A program made the position numbers and the translations under genes. 64,000 nt of DNA, from positions 18,018 to 82,017 of the forward strand of contig NZ_VUOB01000062.1 of NCBI RefSeq assembly GCF_008386585.1. Reading direction: 5' to 3'. Position 1 is the first letter of the stretch. The number at the start of each line of letters is the position of its first letter. Positions 34,782-43,454 of the stretch are shown one piece after another. The notes beneath the pieces were generated by a model that saw only the letters and a program-made list of their open reading frames with translations, did no database searches and was not told the DNA's origin. This stretch comes from Solihabitans fulvus (GTDB lineage: Bacteria; Actinomycetota; Actinomycetes; Mycobacteriales; Pseudonocardiaceae).

Positions 34782-35192
34782 TCAGTTGCCGGAGCGAGGC
34801 TGCCAGTCGACCGCAGTCGGCCGGTCGCCCCCGGTTTCCATGTACTGGTGAGCGGCGGCCCGAACCAACGCCACGGACACTTCGGCGTCGGCGGGGAACT
34901 CCCGGTCGTTGTTCATGTAGTAGTAGAGGACGGGCGCGACGTCGACCCGGTCGACGGCCTTACTCAGGGTGCCGTCGCGGTGTTCTCCACCCGCGTAGTA
35001 CAGGATGCCGTGTGCACCGTGCAATCCGACGTCGAGGACCGCCCTGCCGAGGTCGCCGTCGACGAACAGTTCCACGATGGTCGGCCCCTCCAGGTCGGCG
35101 ACCTGGTCCAGCAGGACCTCGAGTTCTTCGGCCGTCCGGACGATGGTCGGGCCTTCGGCGACGACGTCGAACCATGCGCTCAGCGCCACCAC
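34782..35192 (-). CDS. Imm1-family immunity protein
   Basis: 136 residues, the usual Imm1 length. GTG start with AGGAGGTG 7 bases upstream. The segment GAHGILYYAGGEHRDGTLSK and the tail SVALVRAAAHQYMETGGDRP match Imm1 (PF14430), which is typically encoded beside DddA-like deaminase toxins in actinobacteria. The start overlaps the end of the upstream deaminase frame by 13 bases, as in toxin-immunity pairs. Since the toxin is frameshifted, the gene may now protect against toxins of kin or be a remnant. Confidence 0.85.
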   Translation of the reverse strand: MVALSAWFDVVAEGPTIVRTAEELEVLLDQVADLEGPTIVELFVDGDLGRAVLDVGLHGAHGILYYAGGEHRDGTLSKAVDRVDVAPVLYYYMNNDREFPADAEVSVALVRAAAHQYMETGGDRPTAVDWQPRSGN

Positions 35193-35946
35193 GGCGTTGC
35201 ACCTCCTGTGTATCGCTTCACCATCTGCGTGCCCTGCGGCGTGACGCCGTAGACGGTCAACGTGGATCCTTCGGGGAGCAGGATCGGGACCAGGGTGTCA
35301 CAGCCAAGAGGGCCCTTGCAGGGGACGTTGTTGATCACAACGGTGACGTCCTTGACCCCGTGCTGAGCCATGTACGCGGCCAACTTGGTTTCGACGTCGG
35401 CCGCCGTGTAGGGCTTGCCCGGAACCCCCAACCGGTCCAAGTGCAGCTCGGCTTGCAGCGACTTGCCGCCTTCCCGCTGACGATTGGACGCACCTGGCCG
35501 TCCGGACCGATCCATCGGCCATGTGTCTTCGCCCCGCTGGACGGCTGGAAGGGCGGCGGAAGCGCGGCGCGAAGTGCCTGGACCTGGCCAGTGGTCACCT
35601 TCCCCGCGCTGGCCGCCGGCGGTGCGGCCGGCGCCCCACTGGTAGGCGCGATCGGCCCCGCCGAGGTGTTCCCGGCACCGGCCCCCTGGCGGTCGAGGTA
35701 CCTGTTCAGGTGGTCGTCGCCGCGCCGCAGCGCGGCCACGGTTTGTTCGATGACGTCGAGGACGTGGGCCAGCTCCCGCACGACGTCTTCCCCTGCTTGG
35801 TCTCGCCACCCGTACAGGACGGCGTCGAGCGTCGTCCCCGCCTCGGTGATCAGTTCGGCCACGGCGTTGGACAGCGCTTGAGCCTCGCCCGACTTCTCCA
35901 AGGCGACACGCAGCCGCGCCGCGACGTCGCCGAGGGATGTTGACAC
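35180..35946 (-). pseudogene. DddA-like (SCP1.201-type) deaminase toxin, frameshifted
   Basis: The N-terminal frame (from GTG 35946) gives a helical WXG100-like region (residues 1-90), a Pro/Ala/Ser linker, then THGRWIGPDGQVRPIVSGK, typical of the pre-deaminase segment. The frame then breaks. Reading on in another frame gives KSLQAELHLDRLGVPGKPYT, AADVETKLAAYMAQHG and INNVPCKGPLGCDTLVPILL, the deaminase C-terminal half with its Cys-x-x-Cys zinc ligands, up to the stop at 35180. One lost G near 35480 (AAGGCGGC from AAGGGCGGC) would explain it. In addition the usual HVE catalytic motif reads DVE. A sequencing error is possible; otherwise the toxin is broken. Confidence 0.82.
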
Positions 35947-36146
35947 CGTGCACCCCCTAGGTCACTCCGGGCGAGCGTCCCACGTGGCACCGACACCAGC
36001 GGACCGGTTCGACGCGGCGGACCAGACAGCGAACGGGGCCCAGTTCAGTCCGACAACGCTCCCGGACACGGCACTAGACCACTCGATCCGGTACTACCGA
36101 CGAGTTGACTCGTGGATGGGGTGCCGTGCCGTCCAGTGTGGAGGGC

Positions 36147-36545
36147 ATGGCACCCCATCGACTTCTCCTCGGATCCCTCCTGGCCTGCCTGGTCGCGCTC
36201 CCCGTCGCCGGCACGGCCGCGGCTGACGAGGCGCCGAGCGGGCTGGTGCTCTCCGTCCAGGACGAGGGCTCCGGCAGGTTCACCACCACGCAGCTCCGCT
36301 GCGACCCGCCCGGCGGCCGGCACCCGAACGCGCCGGCGGCCTGCGCGGCACTCGAAACCGTGGGCGCCGACTTCACCCAGCTGCCCGCCGAAACGCACAA
36401 GTCGTGCCCGTTCATCTTCCGGCCGGTGGTGGCCGCCGCACGCGGCCTGTGGCACGGCCGCCCGGTCGACTACACCAAGGAGTACGCCAACTCGTGCTTC
36501 CTGCACGTATCGACCGACCCGGTGTTCGTCTTCGCTCCCGCGTAG
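36147..36545 (+). CDS. Subtilisin inhibitor-like (SSI) secreted protease inhibitor
   Basis: 132 residues with signal peptide (MAPHRLLLGSLLACLVALPV core, cleavage near TAAA-DEAP). SSI features: LRCDPPGGRHPNAPAACAAL, VGADFTQLP, then the reactive-site loop CPFIFRPVVAAARGLWHGRP and YTKEYANSCFL, with four Cys for two disulfides. By alignment with Streptomyces SSI (CPMV), the P1 residue is Phe, pointing to chymotrypsin- or subtilisin-like targets. The start is uncertain: ATG 36147 fits the signal peptide, but GGAGG is only about 3 bases away; GTG 36126 is an alternative. Possibly controls the cell's own secreted proteases. Confidence 0.9.
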   Translation: MAPHRLLLGSLLACLVALPVAGTAAADEAPSGLVLSVQDEGSGRFTTTQLRCDPPGGRHPNAPAACAALETVGADFTQLPAETHKSCPFIFRPVVAAARGLWHGRPVDYTKEYANSCFLHVSTDPVFVFAPA

Positions 36546-36595
36546 GCAGATTTCTCGCCCGCGCAGGAACGTTTCTCTCCAGCGCAGGCAGGTTT
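36533..36595. repeat. Three 21-bp units at the SSI gene end
   Basis: Units 36533-36553, 36554-36574 and 36575-36595 share the pattern CTC-CC-GCG-AGG-A-TTT. The first includes the SSI stop codon. They lead directly into the structured segment at 36601. Confidence 0.7.
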
Positions 36596-36600
36596 TGGAC

Positions 36601-36707
36601 GGGGTGCTCGGCGCTGCCTGCCTCGGCCGAAGGGGGTAGGTGACCTCGGCAGGCCCGGACCAGACTCACGGAGGGCGGAACCACAGTGTCCGGGAGCCGA
36701 GCACCCC
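36601..36707. ncRNA. Candidate structured RNA, three-way junction (strand uncertain)
   Basis: A 107-base segment closed by a perfect 12-bp stem (GGGGTGCTCGGC at 36601-36612 with GCCGAGCACCCC at 36696-36707). Inside are two more stems: GCCTGCC with GGCAGGC (near 36616 and 36648), and CCCGGAC with GTCCGGG (36654-36660 and 36688-36694). It lies between the ends of the SSI gene (plus) and the GH95-like gene (minus). I do not recognise it as SRP RNA, RNase P RNA, tmRNA or a known riboswitch. It may instead be an elaborate two-way terminator. Confidence 0.45.
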
Positions 36708-36793
36708 GCACCGACAGAACATCAGGCGAACCTGAGGGGTTCCTGCGGTGAGCCTGAGAGTTAGCTGTGAGCCCATCCTCCGAACGGGTGAGT

Positions 36794-39148
36794 TCAGGCC
36801 GGCAGACCCCACGGTTGCGCTGGGCCGTTCGCCGGCACCGGCCCGAGTTCGAAGTCCGGCCGGTCGCCCCGTCGATGCACCACGGCCTCCTCGCCCCGGC
36901 GCAGCTCGACCTCGATCGTGCCGCCACCGAGGTCCCGCCAGCGCCGCTCACGGCCCCGCCCGTCCCGGACCGTGAGGTCCCCGGCGATGCCGGGCCGCAG
37001 CACGCACGGCGCGCCCGCCTCGCTGCGGACCCGCAGCCACCTCGTCGCGCCGCCGGACCGCGACGCGCTGAGCAGAAACGCGCCCTGGGTGCGGAAGTCG
37101 CGCACCGCGACGTCCGGCCAGCTCGCCGGGATCGCCGGGAACAGCCGGATCACCCCGCCCCAGCTCTGGCACACCATGTCGTGCAGGGACTGCGCGGCCG
37201 ACAGCGGCGTCTCGATGACCGGGCCGGACTCCTTGTACATCGTGTTGGGCTGCACGAACCGGCGCAGCAGCTCGCCGAGGTAGAAGGCAGCGTCGTCGCC
37301 GCGCAGCGCCTGCGCCGAGATGGAGGCCGCGCCGGTGAAGCTGTAACCCTGCAACGCGCCCTCGAAGCCGATCCAGTGCCGCAGCGACCGGTCGATCAGG
37401 TCGCGCCGCGCCGGGTCCTCCCAGGTGACCTCGTAGAGCGGGTACACCGACAGCAGGTGCGAGTAGTGCCGGTGCGACTTGGCGAACGGCACGCCAGCGC
37501 CGATCATGAAACCGTTCGCGTCGACCGGGTAGTCCACGAGCGTGTCGAGCACCCGCTTCCACTGCGCCGCAAGGGGATCGGCGATCCGCAGCAGCGTGGC
37601 CGAGTCGATCAGCGTGCGGCAGCCCCAGCGGAGCAGCGCGAGGTCGTAGTTGCAGTCCGGCGCGTTCACCCCGTACTCGGGCGAGAACGTCGCCGGCAGG
37701 TGCAACCGGCCGTCCGGTCCCGGCGCCAGGAAGTGCAGGTAGTAGTTGACCGCCCTGCGCAGCAACGGGAACAGCACCCCGCGCAGGATCCGGTCGTCCA
37801 TGGTGTGCCGGTAGGACAGCCACACGTTGTGCAGGGCCCAGGTCAGGTTGCCGACCTCGGGCGTCGGCGTGTCCTGACCGGGAATGCCGACGGGATAAGG
37901 GCCTCCGCCGTTGAGCAGGTTCATGTCCGTGGTGCGCGGAATGCCAGCAGAGTCGCCCCGGTAGGGCTCCGCGAGCTGGCCGACCAGGTTGTCCTGGTGC
38001 TCGCCGAGCGCGCGCGTCACGGCGTCCAGTTCGAGGTGGTTGGAGCCGTGGATCAGCCAGTACTCCAGCTGCACGTTGAGGTTCCACCAGGTCGCCGGCC
38101 ACGGCGTCGGTTCGAGCCACGGTCCGCAGGTGGCCAGCACCGGCGCGTCCCGGCGAGCCGCCGAGGCGACCTTGTACAGCTGGATCCAGTAGAAGCTCTG
38201 CAACCGCTGGTCCGGCACGGACAGGAAGCTCTTGCGGTAGTAGGAGTGCCACCACTCCCGGTGGTCGACCGCCAGCAGGTCGAACGGCAGCCAGCCCGAG
38301 TCGACCAGGCGCAGCGCCTCCCGTGCCGCCGTACGACCGGGAAAGGACCACGCGACGGCCGCGCGCAGGGTGCGCAGCGAGCCGACAGTGTGCTCCCGCC
38401 ACGCCGTGACATGCTCGCCGCCGCCGAGCAGCTCCTGCACCGCGAGGGTCCGGTCACCGCTGGTCGACACCGTGGCAGGCGGGTTGCCGACGTACCCGGG
38501 TGGCGGCGGCTTGCCGAACTGCGGCGCGGTGCGCGGGCTGACCGCCTCCTCGGGGTGGAACACCCAGCGAAAGCCCCGCTCCCCTTCCGTCGGCCGCACC
38601 TCGACGGCGAGCAACGATCGTCCACTGTGGACGATCGCGCGAAGCGCGAGACTGCCGGCCGAAGTAGTGATCGTGCCGCGCAGCTCGGCGTTCCACAGGT
38701 CAAGCCGCCAGTCCACGCCGGTGATCGCGCCGACCGGCTCCAGGGTGAAATGGCCGATGGGCAGCCTGGCAAGGCCGAACAGCGAGCCGAACTCCGGCCG
38801 ATGGTCCTGCACCTGCGAGTGCCCCACGGTGAACCGCACCGCGTTGGCACCGGGCTCGGCGTACACCCCGGACCCAAGGAACCCGTTGCCAAGGAACGGC
38901 CCCTCGTACCAGGCAGTAGGCATCCGCTGCCAGCGCAGATCGGCCGACCCAAGGAAACCCGGCCAGTCCAGCCCGTCCCAGCCCCGCTCCGCCGCCCCGG
39001 AAAGATCCCCCTCGCCGCCAACAACAGGATCAGCCGCCGCAATCCCAGGACCAGCCACCCCACCCGCCACCACACCGCCCACCAGCGCACCGCCCGCAAC
39101 ACCCGCCAGCGCGCCGCCGAGCAACGTCCGCCGCCTGAGTTCGCTCAT
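36794..39148 (-). CDS. GH95-like glycoside hydrolase, Tat-exported
   Basis: 784 residues. The N-terminus has the twin-arginine signal RRRTLLGGALAGVAGGALVG. Then come a beta-sandwich domain (about 75-320; FLGNGFLGSGVYAEPGANAV, RFTVGHSQVQDHRPEFG) and an (alpha/alpha)6 catalytic barrel. NLNVQLEYWLIHGSNHLEL and TFSPEYGVNAPDCNYDLALL correspond to the conserved GH95 segments NVQMNYW and SPEN. GH95 enzymes act on alpha-L-fucosides or alpha-L-galactosides; the exact linkage is not predictable. Its 3' end faces the structured segment at 36601-36707. Confidence 0.8.
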   Translation of the reverse strand: MSELRRRTLLGGALAGVAGGALVGGVVAGGVAGPGIAAADPVVGGEGDLSGAAERGWDGLDWPGFLGSADLRWQRMPTAWYEGPFLGNGFLGSGVYAEPGANAVRFTVGHSQVQDHRPEFGSLFGLARLPIGHFTLEPVGAITGVDWRLDLWNAELRGTITTSAGSLALRAIVHSGRSLLAVEVRPTEGERGFRWVFHPEEAVSPRTAPQFGKPPPPGYVGNPPATVSTSGDRTLAVQELLGGGEHVTAWREHTVGSLRTLRAAVAWSFPGRTAAREALRLVDSGWLPFDLLAVDHREWWHSYYRKSFLSVPDQRLQSFYWIQLYKVASAARRDAPVLATCGPWLEPTPWPATWWNLNVQLEYWLIHGSNHLELDAVTRALGEHQDNLVGQLAEPYRGDSAGIPRTTDMNLLNGGGPYPVGIPGQDTPTPEVGNLTWALHNVWLSYRHTMDDRILRGVLFPLLRRAVNYYLHFLAPGPDGRLHLPATFSPEYGVNAPDCNYDLALLRWGCRTLIDSATLLRIADPLAAQWKRVLDTLVDYPVDANGFMIGAGVPFAKSHRHYSHLLSVYPLYEVTWEDPARRDLIDRSLRHWIGFEGALQGYSFTGAASISAQALRGDDAAFYLGELLRRFVQPNTMYKESGPVIETPLSAAQSLHDMVCQSWGGVIRLFPAIPASWPDVAVRDFRTQGAFLLSASRSGGATRWLRVRSEAGAPCVLRPGIAGDLTVRDGRGRERRWRDLGGGTIEVELRRGEEAVVHRRGDRPDFELGPVPANGPAQPWGLPA

Positions 39149-39443
39149 CGCCGCCGCCTAACGGAAGCCCCGCCCGATCTTCGCCACCAGATAACAAATC
39201 ATCCGATCTTTCCCTGGAACCTAGGCAGCAACCCAGCACGCCGTCAAGGTCCCCAACGGCGCAATCATCATTCACATCCCTGAAACTCCCCCACCAGCAA
39301 CAAGAGAACCCATCAACCACCGAACACAGTGATCGGACCTATCCACTCCAGCCACTGCAACTAGCTGTAACGGTTCCGCCGGCTCAGGCCCGTTGACCTA
39401 TCCTCCGAAGAATGCGTACAGCCCGCCGATCGAAGACGGACCG
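39149..39443. other. Divergent intergenic region
   Basis: 295 bases between the GH95-like gene (minus) and the ABC1 kinase gene (plus), richer in A and C than its surroundings. Both promoters should be here. I see no clear palindrome or gene. Confidence 0.4.
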
Positions 39444-41399
39444 ATGAGCACCTTCCTCCTGTACGCGATCGCCGTTCCGGTGACCTACGTGCTCCTGGTG
39501 CTCGGCATGGCGCTCGCCGCGCGACGGATCCTCGGGCTGCACATCGGGCTGGTGCGCACCGCGCTCGCGAGCATGCTCGGCCTGTCGCTGACCAAGGGCG
39601 TGCTGTCCGGGATCGCCCCGTCCGAGGCGGAGACGGTCACCGGCGCGCTCGCCACCGTTGGGATCGGCATCACGCTGCTGATGACCATCGGCCTGCTGGC
39701 ACTGGCCGAGGTCCTGGTGCCGACCGGCTCGGTGCCGCCACCGACCGAGTGGTTCGGCGCGCTGCGGCGCAAGCTCGCCAGGACGCGCCGGTACTCAAGG
39801 ATCACCGCGATCGCCGTCCGGCACGGCCTCGGCCCGTACCTGCGTGGCAGGGAGCGGTCCGGGGCGGGCAGGGCGCGGCTGGCCAGGTCGCTGCGCCACG
39901 CCCTTGAGGACGGCGGGGTCACCTTCATCAAGCTGGGGCAGGTGCTGTCCACGCGGCGCGACCTGCTGCCCGTCGAGTTCATCGAGGAACTCAGCAAGCT
40001 CCAGGACGAGGTGCCCGCCGCGCCGTGGGACCAGGTCGCGCAGATCATCAGCACGGAGCTGGGTGCGCCACCGGAGACCGTGTTCGCCGAGTTCGACCGC
40101 GAGCCGATCGCGGCGGCCTCGGTCGCGCAGGTGCACAGGGCCAGGCTCGTCTCCGGCGCGGAGGTCGTGGTCAAAGTGCAGCGACCCGGCATCCGGCGGG
40201 TCGCCGAGGGCGACCTCGACATCGTCTGCCGGCTCGCGGCCACCCTGAACAACCGCACCAGATGGGGCAGGTCGATGGGGATTCTCGACCTGGCCAACGG
40301 GTTCGCCGCCGCGCTGCGCGAGGAGCTGGACTTCCGGGTCGAGGCGCGCAACCTCGCGGCCGTCACCGCTGCGGCCACCGTGCGCGCCGACGCGACCTCG
40401 GTCGACGTGCCCGCCGTGCATGAGGAGCTGTGCACCGGCCGAGTGCTCGTGATGGACCGCCTGGAGGGTGTGCCGGTGCGGCTCGCCGGGCCGGTGCTGG
40501 ACGGGCGCGGCGAGGACCGCACCGAGCTGGCCCGCGCGCTGCTCGGCTGCCTGCTGCGTCAGGTGATGCTCGACGGCGTCTTCCACGCCGATCCGCATCC
40601 CGGCAACATCATGCTGCTCACCAACGGCCGGCTCGGCATGCTCGACTTCGGGTCGGTCGGCCGGATCGACGCGCTGCTGCGGGCCGGGCTTCAGAAGCTG
40701 CTGCTGGCCATCGACCGGGGCGACCCCGCCGGCCTGTGCGACGCGCTGCTCGAACTGGTCAGCCGACCGGACGAGATCGACGAACAGCAGCTGGAACGGG
40801 CCGTCGGCCAGTTCATGGCGCGACACCTCGGTCCAGGCATGCGGCCGGACGTGGAGATGTTCGGCGACCTGTTCCGCCTGGTGTACCGGTACGGTCTGGC
40901 CATCCCGCCGGAGATCGCCGCCGTGTTCCGGGCGTTGGCCACGATGGAGGGCACGCTCGGCGCGCTCGCGCCCGGCTTCAACATCGTCGTGGAGTCGCGC
41001 GAGTTCGCGAGCGCGCAGTTCAGCGAGCGACTGAACCCGGAGTCGATCCGCCGCACCATGTCCGAGGAGCTGCACTCGCTGCTGCCGATGCTGCGCAGGC
41101 TGCCGCGCCGGGCCGAGCGGATCACCAGCGCGCTGGAGCAGGGCAGGCTCGGCCTGAACATGCGACTGTTCGCGGACGAGCGCGACCGCAGGTTCCTGAC
41201 GAACCTGTTGCACCAGATCATGTTGACCGTGCTCGGCGCGACTGCGGGCATCATGGCCGTGCTGCTGTTGGGCGCGCAGGGCGGCCCGAGGATCAGCGCG
41301 ACAATCAGCCTCTACGAGGTGTTCGGCTACAACCTGCTGATCATCAGCGTCCTGCTGGGCATCCGGGTCGTGGTCGCGATCTTCCGACCAAGAACCTAG
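39444..41399 (+). CDS. ABC1/AarF/UbiB-family atypical kinase
   Basis: 651 residues from ATG 39444. Two or three N-terminal membrane helices (about 1-100), then the ABC1 kinase-like domain: GVTFIKLGQVLSTRRDLLP (the family's KxGQ motif), AAASVAQVHRARL (Ala-rich loop), VVVKVQRPGI (Lys), VFHADPHPGNIMLL and LGMLDFGSVGR (DFG). Two C-terminal membrane helices close the chain. UbiB-like proteins support isoprenoid quinone or lipid handling; actinomycetes make menaquinone, so the substrate is open. No quinone gene is adjacent. Confidence 0.93.
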   Translation: MSTFLLYAIAVPVTYVLLVLGMALAARRILGLHIGLVRTALASMLGLSLTKGVLSGIAPSEAETVTGALATVGIGITLLMTIGLLALAEVLVPTGSVPPPTEWFGALRRKLARTRRYSRITAIAVRHGLGPYLRGRERSGAGRARLARSLRHALEDGGVTFIKLGQVLSTRRDLLPVEFIEELSKLQDEVPAAPWDQVAQIISTELGAPPETVFAEFDREPIAAASVAQVHRARLVSGAEVVVKVQRPGIRRVAEGDLDIVCRLAATLNNRTRWGRSMGILDLANGFAAALREELDFRVEARNLAAVTAAATVRADATSVDVPAVHEELCTGRVLVMDRLEGVPVRLAGPVLDGRGEDRTELARALLGCLLRQVMLDGVFHADPHPGNIMLLTNGRLGMLDFGSVGRIDALLRAGLQKLLLAIDRGDPAGLCDALLELVSRPDEIDEQQLERAVGQFMARHLGPGMRPDVEMFGDLFRLVYRYGLAIPPEIAAVFRALATMEGTLGALAPGFNIVVESREFASAQFSERLNPESIRRTMSEELHSLLPMLRRLPRRAERITSALEQGRLGLNMRLFADERDRRFLTNLLHQIMLTVLGATAGIMAVLLLGAQGGPRISATISLYEVFGYNLLIISVLLGIRVVVAIFRPRT

Positions 41400-41460
41400 G
41401 CAGCGCCGACATCCCGGGTGACAGGCGGTCCCACTGTTCACCCATACCCGGCATTCTGGG

Positions 41461-41862
41461 CTATCTGACGCGGCTGATGAAGGCCAGATTGATCACCGCG
41501 ATGACGACCCAGGCGGTCACGGCCACGGCGGGCCCCGCCGATCCGAGCGTATTGGCCGCCGTGGTCGCGATGATGCCGAGGAGAATTGTGACAATGGCGA
41601 ACTTTCCGGCCATATGCCGGCGCGCCCCGGGATCCTCGCGGGGCGTCGGATGCTCAACCGTGACGTGTTCGGCCAGCCGCTGATCCACGCGCGCGTCGAT
41701 GGCTTTTCCAGTGCGATCGAGGAATTCCGCTATCACTGCGAGCTCGTCGTCCGCACCGACGGCGAACCGCGCCGCAACGGCGCCCGCCACCTCGTCAACA
41801 GGGACGTCCAACCCGCAGATCTCGTCATCCGGCGAAGCCTGCGGCCTGTTCGGCTCGACCAT
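41461..41862 (-). CDS. Small membrane protein of unknown function
   Basis: 133 residues. The first 85 are soluble and acidic (DEVAGAVAARFAVGADDELA), then two membrane helices (about 86-106 and 110-128) and a short basic end. Family not recognised. Convergent with the ABC1 kinase gene, 61 bases apart. Confidence 0.7.
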   Translation of the reverse strand: MVEPNRPQASPDDEICGLDVPVDEVAGAVAARFAVGADDELAVIAEFLDRTGKAIDARVDQRLAEHVTVEHPTPREDPGARRHMAGKFAIVTILLGIIATTAANTLGSAGPAVAVTAWVVIAVINLAFISRVR

Positions 41863-42003
41863 CCACGCAGTCTAGGTCCTTGCCCTCGCGCAGGCAGAGC
41901 ACATTTTGACAACATAGGTCCATACCAAGTCACAGCTATGACAAGGAATGTCCACCACATTTGTCCCGCTTTATCTGCAACGTCCCTCGTGCTGGGTTCA
42001 GGT

Positions 42004-42091
42004 GAGCACGACACAGCAAGTCGACAACGCCCCGGGACCAAGCAGACAGCGCCCGAACCGACACGCCCGAGCACGACACAGCAAGTCGACA
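42004..42091. repeat. Two identical 23-bp direct repeats
   Basis: 42004-42026 and 42069-42091 are identical over 23 bases, with the core ACACAGCAAGTCGACA, 65 bases apart. A related core, ACGACAAGTCGACAA, lies near 14321-14336. In both loci the motif sits 25-125 bases outside a nested inverted repeat. Confidence 0.85.
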
Positions 42092-42125
42092 GCGGCGCAG
42101 GACCATGTGCGGCACCCAGTCGCCA

Positions 42126-42533
42126 CCTTCCCCCTGCCCAGGCCGCAGTTAACGCCGAGACGGTGGTGTCAAGGGTGGGCGCAGCCCATCGCGTAGCGAC
42201 GCCGAAGGCGCCCTTGACTCCGCCGTCTCGGCGTTAAACAATCCGCGGCCCCCCAAGGGGGAAGGCACCAGGCACCGCACCGGCAGAAGATCCAGAGAAG
42301 GACCAGGAAGAAGATCAAGAGAGAAGGATCAGGGACAAGGACTCGCGACAGAGTTCAACACCTGTCAGGCAAGGCGTCTCAAGCCCGACAGAGAGCCCTT
42401 CCCCCGATGGAGGCCAGATTGTTTAACACCGAGCCGGCGGTATCAAGGGCGCCTACGGCGTCGCTACGCGATGGGCAAGCCCACCCTTGACACCACCGTC
42501 TCGGTGCTAACTGCGGCCTGGGCAGGGGGAAGG
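42126..42533. repeat. Second nested inverted-repeat element (non-coding)
   Basis: Left arm 42126-42243 and right arm 42417-42533 are inverted copies (about 91% identical by eye) around a 173-bp purine-rich spacer. Each arm folds on itself: GTTAACGCCGAGACGG and GTCAAGGG pair with CCCTTGAC and CCGTCTCGGCGTTAAAC, a stem of about 28 bp. The plan matches the element at 13543-14284 (paired hairpin arms with TCAAGGG/CCCTTGA ends, spacer 171 or 173 bp), though the arm sequences differ. The whole stretch 41863-42713 holds no convincing gene. Confidence 0.9.
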
Positions 42534-42713
42534 GGGCGAGTGGCTCCCGATCTTCACCGGAACCGTCGTCGACTCACCGCAGGAGGCACCCGGCGAGGAG
42601 CCTCCTCAGCGCCAAGATCATCGCTCGCCCTGCTCACCATCAGCCCTGACGCGCAACTGAGCCCACAATCAGCCCCAGTGGCACAAGCAGGGCACTCCAG
42701 GATCCGCGCCGGC

Positions 42714-43043
42714 TCACTCGGGCACTTCGTCACCGAACTGACGCTTGACCTCGCTCCACCAAGCCTCTGCTCTCCCCTCCGCGATCGACGCCTGATCGTC
42801 TGTCGGGAGGCTCGCGACATACTCCGAGTACCGGTTACGTGCGTCAGTCAAGCTCTCCGCTCCGTTCGGACCGCTCCACACCTCATCGGCGTGCGGGTCG
42901 TCCTGCCCGTCGTCCTCCCACCCGCACTCTCGACAGATCTCGTTGAGACCTCGTGCATCCAGGGTCGGGAGATGGCAGCACGGGCACGGATAAGGCCCAC
43001 CGCCAAATGGGTAGGCATCGCGCAGTTCCTGCCGTGACATCAC
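42714..43043 (-). CDS. Cysteine-rich CPCC domain protein
   Basis: 109 residues. YPCPCCHLPTLDARGLNEIC followed by RECGWEDDGQDDPHADEVW and GPNGAESLTDARNRYSEY is the CPCC family pattern (PF14206): CPCC plus a CxxC pair, likely binding one zinc ion. Such proteins are often found near polymorphic toxin genes and may act in immunity; no toxin gene lies directly beside it. Either of two start codons (ATG 43043, ATG 43040) fits. Confidence 0.85.
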   Translation of the reverse strand: MMSRQELRDAYPFGGGPYPCPCCHLPTLDARGLNEICRECGWEDDGQDDPHADEVWSGPNGAESLTDARNRYSEYVASLPTDDQASIAEGRAEAWWSEVKRQFGDEVPE

Positions 43044-43454
43044 GCTGAGTAGCGTGGCATGAGCTGCCGTTTCTCGCGCGGAGTAGACCTCCAGCGGTCG
43101 GCGCTTTCGCCTTGATCAACGGCGTCACCAACCATGAATGGACGCCAGCAGAACACATTCTCATCTCGCGTTGGCGACCTGCGGCAATCACTGGTTGCGG
43201 GGCCGCTACGAGCTGGACGACATGGCGACCGCTTGGCCTTCCACCGCCCGGCACCGGGCCAACGCAACGACCGGCGGCACCGAGTCAGGACCGCAAAGGT
43301 CTGTCTCCGGCACCACCGGCCGTCCGCCGAGACGCCCTCGCCCACGGCTTCCGGTGGCCCAAGATCAGGCCGTGTCCAGGCCGTGAGACGTCAGGCAGCA
43401 GCGAGTAGGGACGAGAACTGTCACGAACCGTCGTCGCAGCTCAAAGATCGTTTC
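43044..43454. other. Intergenic region, no gene supported
   Basis: About 410 bases between the CPCC gene and the end of sdaA. Several overlapping frames are open in different directions, none with a good start site or recognisable protein. It should contain the CPCC gene promoter. Confidence 0.4.

Noticed and set aside
36601..36707. SRP RNA, RNase P RNA or a cyclic-di-AMP riboswitch
   Set aside because: The conserved GGAAGGAAGCA-type loop, RNase P core and riboswitch core motifs are not present.
42004..42091. CRISPR array
   Set aside because: Only two repeats and no cas gene in the window.
42471..43037. 188-codon open frame spanning the right arm of the second element
   Set aside because: It runs from the repeat arm into the antisense of the CPCC gene; no protein features.
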